Shown here piece by piece: positions 6,811 to 10,635 of a stretch of 10,635 nucleotides of DNA. Within the stretch, counting starts at the first letter, position 1. Each line of letters opens with the position of its first letter. The stretch spans positions 1 to 10,635 of the forward strand of contig CALBJW010000122.1 in the NCBI GenBank assembly GCA_937893145.1, in the 5' to 3' direction. The notes beneath the pieces are model-generated. The model had not been told where the DNA came from and did no database searches. It was given only the letters and a program-made list of their open reading frames with translations. Position numbers and translations under genes: made by a program. The stretch is from an uncultured Prevotellaceae bacterium. GTDB taxonomy: Bacteria > Bacteroidota > Bacteroidia > Bacteroidales > Bacteroidaceae.

Positions 6811-6834
6811 TATATTATTTACATGAGTAAATGA

Positions 6835-7089
6835 TTACTTTGTTGTAATCTCGCGGAGTGCCTGGGCAAGCTGATCAGGACAAGAAGTGTTCTTCATTCC
6901 GCAACGAATGCCTGAGAGACGAGAGATAACATCCTCAGCCTTCTGACCACGAACGAGGGATGCAATTCCCATTGTGTTGCCCATGCAACCACCAATGAAC
7001 TGCACTTCGTTGATTACTCCTGTCTGCTCATCTACATCGAGAGCGATAGCCTTGGCGCATGTGCCGTGAGTTTCAAAAATCTTCTTCAT
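6835..7089 (-). CDS. TSCPD domain-containing protein (TIGR03905-like)
   Basis: This 84-residue protein consists of a single TSCPD domain, named for the motif seen here as TSCPD (68-72). The same domain occurs at the C-terminus of some B12-dependent ribonucleotide reductases. Stand-alone versions of this length are common in Bacteroidota and Firmicutes and have no established function. Four conserved cysteines are visible: Cys11 (THGTCAKAI), Cys35 (GGCMGNTMGI), Cys63 and Cys70 (RCGMKNTSCPDQ). They could bind a metal, but that is inferred. The gene starts 22 nt after the yebC stop with no promoter between and ends at a strong terminator, so it is probably the last gene of the pheT-yebC transcript. 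No reductase gene is in the window. Confidence 0.9.
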   Translation of the reverse strand: MKKIFETHGTCAKAIALDVDEQTGVINEVQFIGGCMGNTMGIASLVRGQKAEDVISRLSGIRCGMKNTSCPDQLAQALREITTK

Positions 7090-7111
7090 GAATAATGGAG
7101 TTAGATTACAT

Positions 7112-7843
7112 TTACTTCATGTTAGTGTAAACATTCTGAACATCGTCGAACTCCTCAAGACGCTCAACCATCTTGTCGATAGTTTCACGCTGTTCGTCTG
7201 TAACGTCCTTGAGGTCGTTTGGAACGTAAGTGAACTCAGCGTTTGTGATTTCGTACTTGTTGTCCTCGAGGTACTTCTGAATCTGAGCGAATGACTTAGG
7301 ATCACCGTAGATAGTGATTGTAGTCTCGTCCTTCTCCTCGTCGTACTCCTCATCGAACTCATCGTTTACACCGTACTCGATAGCTTCAAGGATGAAGTCA
7401 TCCATGTCGAGGTCAGCTGGCTTCTTGAATGTGAATGTTGAGAAATGGTCGAAAAGGAACGAAAGGGAACCTGTTGTACCCATGTTACCATTGAACTTGT
7501 TGAATACTGAACGAACGTCAGCAACTGTACGAGTTGTATTGTCAGTAAGTGTATCAACGAATACAGCAACACCGTGAGGTCCATATCCTTCGTAAGTAAC
7601 TGACTTCCATGCTGACTTATCCTTACCGATAGCATTCTTGATAGCACGGTCGATGTTATCCTTTGGCATGTTCTCATGACGACATGTTGCGATGACTGCA
7701 CGAAGATGTGCGTTGTTGTCTGGGTCTGGACCACCTTCAGCTACTGCAATGGCAATCTGCTTGCCAAGGCGAGTGAAAGTCTTTGCCATGTTACCCCATC
7801 TTTTAAGTTTTCTTGCTTTACGGAATTCAAATGCGCGTCCCAT
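7112..7843 (-). CDS. YebC/PmpR family protein (TACO1-like)
   Basis: The protein has 243 residues, the usual family length of about 240. It belongs to the YebC/PmpR/TACO1 family. Members have been described as transcriptional regulators; mitochondrial TACO1 and some bacterial members act in translation, including at proline-rich stretches. The N-terminal basic domain is clear (WGNMAKTFTRLGKQIAIAVAEG, GGPDPDNNAHLR, ENMPKDNIDRAIKNA), as is the second-domain motif TYEGYGPHGVAVFVDTLTDNTTRT (split here between about 83 and 106). The start MGRAFEFRKARKLKRW is the form typical of Bacteroidota. An acidic stretch lies at 161-173. A 78-nt gap separates it from pheT and the TSCPD gene follows after 22 nt. 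Which of the two described roles applies here cannot be told from the sequence. Confidence 0.96.
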   Translation of the reverse strand: MGRAFEFRKARKLKRWGNMAKTFTRLGKQIAIAVAEGGPDPDNNAHLRAVIATCRHENMPKDNIDRAIKNAIGKDKSAWKSVTYEGYGPHGVAVFVDTLTDNTTRTVADVRSVFNKFNGNMGTTGSLSFLFDHFSTFTFKKPADLDMDDFILEAIEYGVNDEFDEEYDEEKDETTITIYGDPKSFAQIQKYLEDNKYEITNAEFTYVPNDLKDVTDEQRETIDKMVERLEEFDDVQNVYTNMK

Positions 7844-7888
7844 AATTTTATTTATTTTTTGTTATTATTATTATTTTAATATCAGAGG

Positions 7889-7908
7889 CTCAAACAAGAA
7901 TGTTTGAG
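7889..7908. other. Perfect hairpin in the pheT-yebC gap
   Basis: CTCAAACA (7889-7896) and TGTTTGAG (7901-7908) form a perfect 8-bp stem with loop AGAA (TTCT on the - strand), 13 nt after the pheT stop. On the - strand it is followed by CCTCTGATATT, not by a T-run, so full termination is unlikely. A low-complexity (TTA)n run lies at 7862-7873, between it and yebC. It may be a weak attenuator or an mRNA processing or stability element. Confidence 0.5.
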
Positions 7909-7921
7909 AACGGGGGAAGGA

Positions 7922-10441
7922 TTATTTTCCACGAACTGTTGCACCAGTCTGCTTGACGATGTTCTGTTCAATCTTGTTCATTACGGCTTCGATAGCCTTG
8001 TCGTTGAGAGTCTTCTCTTCCGACTGGAGAGTGAAGTTGACAGCGTATGACTTCTTGCCAGCTTCGAGGTTCTTGCCTTCGTAAACATCGAAGAGACGAA
8101 CATCCTTGAGGAGCTTCTTCTCAGCACTGTATGCAGCAGCCTCAATCTGAGCGAACTCAGTCTGCTTGTCAACGAGAAGAGCAAGGTCACGAGATACTGC
8201 TGGGAACTTAGGAATGTCGTAGTAGCTTACAGTAACCTTCTTCACGAGCTTCATGAGGTTTGTCCAGTTGATGTCTGCATAATATACAGGAGCATCAATG
8301 TCAAGCTTCTTAGTCTGCTTCTTTGTTACGATACCGAACTGAGCGATGAGTTTGCCACCACGCTGAGTAATTGTTGTTGACTTAGCGAAGATGTCGTTCT
8401 TCTCCTCACCAAACACAAGTGCACCGAATGGAACACCAAGACGACGGAGGATATTGAGAACATAAGCCTTAATCTCATATACAGAGCTCTCTTCATCAGC
8501 ATGTGCCCAGTTGCCTTCAACACGCTTACCAGTCTGGAAGAGTGCAAGGTGGTAATCCTCTGAATAAGCAGCGAGAATCTTCTTTGAAGACTCAGCATTT
8601 GCCTTGAGAGTCTCACCGTTCTCATCTACCTTAGGCTGATTCTTCTCAGGAGAGAAGTAGTAGCAGTTACCATACTCGAAGAGGCGGAGGTTAGGCATAC
8701 GACGGTTTACGTTGTGAGCAATGCTCTCAAGACCACCGTAGAGGAGAGTCTGGCGAAGTACACCAAGGTCCTGTGAGAGTGGGTTGAGAAGCTTTACAGA
8801 ATTCTCAGCCTTGAATGTCTCACCATCTTCATAGTAAGAAACCTTTGTGAGAGAGTTGTTGAGAATTTCGTTGAAACCACAACCAACAAGCTGTTCTGCT
8901 ATGAGGTTCTGGAGCTTGTTGCTCTTGTCGAGTTCGCCCTTAGTTGTGAGTGAAGACTTGAGCTGAGTTGGGATTTCGATATTGTTGTATCCATAGATGC
9001 GGAGGATTTCCTCAACTACATCGCATGGACGCTTAACATCAACACGGAAGGCAGGAGCCTGAAGCTTCATCTGAGTGTCATCAGCAGAAAGAATCTGGAA
9101 ACCGAGACTCTCAAGAATGCTGTGCTGAGTAGCAACAGGGAGTTCCTTACCGATAAGGTCTGATACATACTTGTACTCAACATCGATGATTGCATCCTGT
9201 GGGAGTGTATCCGACTTCACATCAACAATCTCCATTGACACCTCACCACCAGCGAGTTCCTGAGCAAGGAGAGCTGCCTGCTTGAGTGCATAAATCTGTC
9301 CTGCAGGGTCGATACCACGCTCGAAACGGAAACTTGCATCAGTCTGAAGACCATGACGACGAGCAGACTTGCGAATCCATGTTGGGTTGAAGTATGCAGA
9401 CTCAAAGAGTACGTTCTTAGTTGTTTCGTAAGTACCACTACCCTTTCCTCCGAATACACCTGCTATACACATTGGTTCCTCAGCATTGCAGATAGCGAGG
9501 TCGCGGTCAGAAAGCTTGTGCTCCTCGCCGTCGAGAGTGACGAAAGGAGTGCCTTCCGGCATTGTCTTCACGATGATCTCATGGCCGTCAACCATGTCTG
9601 CGTCGAAGCAGTGGAGAGGCTGACCGTAAGCCATCATGATATAGTTTGTGATGTCAACGATGTTGTTGATAGGACGAAGACCGATGACATTCAAGCGGTT
9701 CTTCAACCATTCTGGCGATTCCTTGACCTCACAATCGGTAAGGCTGACACAAGCATAGCGCTTGCAGGCCTCTGTGTTCTCGATTGTTACCTTCACAGGA
9801 AGGTCGTTGTTGTCAACTTTGAAATCGTCGCAAGAAGGGCGATGGAGCTTTGTCTCATAGCCGTTCTGCACGAGCCAAGCGTAGAGGTCGCGAGCAACAC
9901 CCCAGTGAGAGATGGCGTCAGCGCGGTTTGCCGTGATGTCAACCTCGATGATGTAGTCGCTCTCAAGGTTGTAATACTCAGCAGCAGGAGTGCCGACAAC
10001 AGCGTCTTCAGGGAGAACGATGATTCCGTCGTGGCTTGTGCCAACGCCGATTTCATCCTCAGCGCAAATCATACCGCAGCTCTCCACGCCACGAAGCTTT
10101 GACTTCTTGATGGTGAACTCCTTGTCGCCATCGTATAGCTTGCAGCCAAGAGCGGCAACGATAACCTTCTGACCAGCAGCCACATTAGGAGCTCCGCAGA
10201 CAATCTGCTGTGGTTCGCCCTGGCCGAGGTCAACTGTAGTGATGTGCATGTGGTCTGAGTTTGGATGAGCCTCGCAGGTGAGAACCTGACCGACATAGAG
10301 TCCTTTCAGACCGCCTTTTATAGTCTGGACTTCTTCAACGCCGCCCACTTCAAGACCGCCTGATGTGAGGGCTGCTGCCACCTCATCTGGAGAGAGAGTG
10401 AAGTCAACGTAGTCTTTAAGCCATTTGTAGGAAATGTTCAT
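7922..10441 (-). CDS. pheT: Phenylalanine-tRNA ligase beta subunit
   Basis: PheT is the beta chain of the alpha2beta2 phenylalanyl-tRNA synthetase, which charges tRNA-Phe in the cytoplasm. It has the full length expected in this phylum (839 residues). Domains in order: an N-terminal module starting MNISYKWLKDYVDF; the EMAP/OB tRNA-binding domain at about 42-155 (VGQVLTCEAHPNSDHMHITTVDLG); the B3/B4 editing domain at about 215-395 (RPINNIVDITNYIMMAYGQPLH begins near 256 and is split here only by position); B5 at about 415-490 (RPCDVVEEILRIYGYNNI from 471); the catalytic-like core at about 500-730; and the FDX-ACB anticodon-binding domain at about 745-839 (FPAVSRDLALLVD). The partner pheS is not in the window. 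The 80-nt gap upstream has no consensus promoter, so it may be read from the OmpA-like gene or a non-consensus start. Confidence 0.98.
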   Translation of the reverse strand: MNISYKWLKDYVDFTLSPDEVAAALTSGGLEVGGVEEVQTIKGGLKGLYVGQVLTCEAHPNSDHMHITTVDLGQGEPQQIVCGAPNVAAGQKVIVAALGCKLYDGDKEFTIKKSKLRGVESCGMICAEDEIGVGTSHDGIIVLPEDAVVGTPAAEYYNLESDYIIEVDITANRADAISHWGVARDLYAWLVQNGYETKLHRPSCDDFKVDNNDLPVKVTIENTEACKRYACVSLTDCEVKESPEWLKNRLNVIGLRPINNIVDITNYIMMAYGQPLHCFDADMVDGHEIIVKTMPEGTPFVTLDGEEHKLSDRDLAICNAEEPMCIAGVFGGKGSGTYETTKNVLFESAYFNPTWIRKSARRHGLQTDASFRFERGIDPAGQIYALKQAALLAQELAGGEVSMEIVDVKSDTLPQDAIIDVEYKYVSDLIGKELPVATQHSILESLGFQILSADDTQMKLQAPAFRVDVKRPCDVVEEILRIYGYNNIEIPTQLKSSLTTKGELDKSNKLQNLIAEQLVGCGFNEILNNSLTKVSYYEDGETFKAENSVKLLNPLSQDLGVLRQTLLYGGLESIAHNVNRRMPNLRLFEYGNCYYFSPEKNQPKVDENGETLKANAESSKKILAAYSEDYHLALFQTGKRVEGNWAHADEESSVYEIKAYVLNILRRLGVPFGALVFGEEKNDIFAKSTTITQRGGKLIAQFGIVTKKQTKKLDIDAPVYYADINWTNLMKLVKKVTVSYYDIPKFPAVSRDLALLVDKQTEFAQIEAAAYSAEKKLLKDVRLFDVYEGKNLEAGKKSYAVNFTLQSEEKTLNDKAIEAVMNKIEQNIVKQTGATVRGK

Positions 10442-10449
10442 ATATTTAT

Positions 10450-10510
10450 TTTACGGTTTTTGCGGTTATACGATAAATCGATGATTCAAGAAATCGAAGA
10501 TTCGAAGATT
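10450..10510. repeat. Short imperfect repeats in the leader of pheT
   Basis: Two adjacent 9-bp direct repeats, TTTACGGTT (10450-10458) and TTTGCGGTT (10459-10467), differ at one position. They are followed by a run built from ATCGA and ATTCGAAG units (10471-10510, including AATCGAAGATTCGAAGATT at 10492). Small inverted repeats such as CGATAAATCG (10471-10480) overlap. No long stem with a T-run, no T-box motif and no consensus promoter was recognised here. Confidence 0.45.
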
Positions 10511-10521
10511 GAGTTTGCGGA

Positions 10522-10635
10522 TTATTCGCCGATAGTACAGATGGAAACACGGTTCCAGTCGTTCTCTTCAAACATGTTGCCGATGCCCTGACCTTCTGCC
10601 TTGATACGGCTTGAAGGCACGCCATACTTGCTTAC
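10522..10635 (-). CDS. OmpA-family protein, C-terminal end (5' part outside window)
   Basis: Only the last 37 residues and the TAA stop are present. The sequence YGVPSSRIKAEGQGIGNM, then a short acidic stretch and WNRVSICTI, matches the end of the OmpA C-terminal peptidoglycan-binding domain, where a G-V-x-x-x-R-I segment is followed by glycine-rich sequence and the N-R-V strand. Such proteins anchor the outer membrane to peptidoglycan. Any N-terminal barrel, lipoprotein signal or repeat region lies outside the window, so the subtype is unknown. The stop is 80 nt before pheT. Confidence 0.78.
   Translation of the reverse strand, partial: VSKYGVPSSRIKAEGQGIGNMFEENDWNRVSICTIGE

Noticed and set aside
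7117..7734. Alternative - strand frames inside yebC (81 and 122 codons)
   Set aside because: They are Ser/Thr/Arg-rich shadow frames of an intact conserved gene.
9353..10102. 249-codon open frame on the + strand inside pheT
   Set aside because: It is fully antisense to a well conserved pheT, has no promoter or family resemblance, and its composition mirrors the codon bias of the gene opposite.
10442..10521. T-box or attenuator upstream of pheT
   Set aside because: No T-box core motif, no Phe-codon leader peptide and no terminator stem with a T-run were found. T-boxes are also not expected in Bacteroidota.

Overview
The window looks like Bacteroidota, most likely Prevotella or a close relative. 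Four things point there. Two promoters match the Bacteroidota pattern (TTTG, 19-20 bp, TAnnTTTG). Gene starts lack clear Shine-Dalgarno sequences and sit behind AT-rich leaders. A secreted peptidase ends in a Prevotella-type type IX secretion (T9SS) sorting tail. The YebC, TSCPD and small winged-helix proteins have the forms usual in Bacteroidales. The genus is an inference; no rRNA gene is present.

Layout. A 3' fragment of class II fructose-bisphosphate aldolase is at the left edge on the + strand (2-607) and ends at a strong terminator. Everything to its right is on the - strand. Read in transcription order from the right edge: the last 37 codons of an OmpA-family protein (10522-10635), pheT (7922-10441), a YebC/PmpR-family gene (7112-7843), a TSCPD protein (6835-7089) with a terminator, a 69-residue winged-helix protein (6337-6546) with its own promoter and terminator, lepA (4266-6074) with its own promoter and terminator, and a 1147-residue secreted C10 (streptopain-like) cysteine peptidase (728-4171) that converges on the aldolase.

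How the genes fit together. pheT, yebC and the TSCPD gene probably form one transcript: the gaps are 78 and 22 nt, no consensus promoter lies in them, and the first clear terminator follows the TSCPD gene. pheT (Phe-tRNA charging), YebC (YebC/TACO1 family, linked to translation or transcription control) and lepA (ribosomal GTPase) give the region a translation theme. The C10 peptidase is the accessory gene: an exported proenzyme with a propeptide, a catalytic domain holding visible Cys and His, about 770 residues of beta-rich tail modules, and a T9SS-type C-terminus.

No clearly new multi-gene system is visible. The most unusual signals are between genes: two terminators 2.5 kb apart share a 22-nt segment at 20 of 22 positions; four terminators each carry one G-U pair that fits only the strand of the gene they end; a degenerate 22-bp tandem array lies upstream of lepA; a perfect 14-bp palindrome lies just upstream of the winged-helix gene promoter; and one hairpin overlaps that gene's stop codon. 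No tRNA, rRNA, CRISPR array or insertion sequence was seen.
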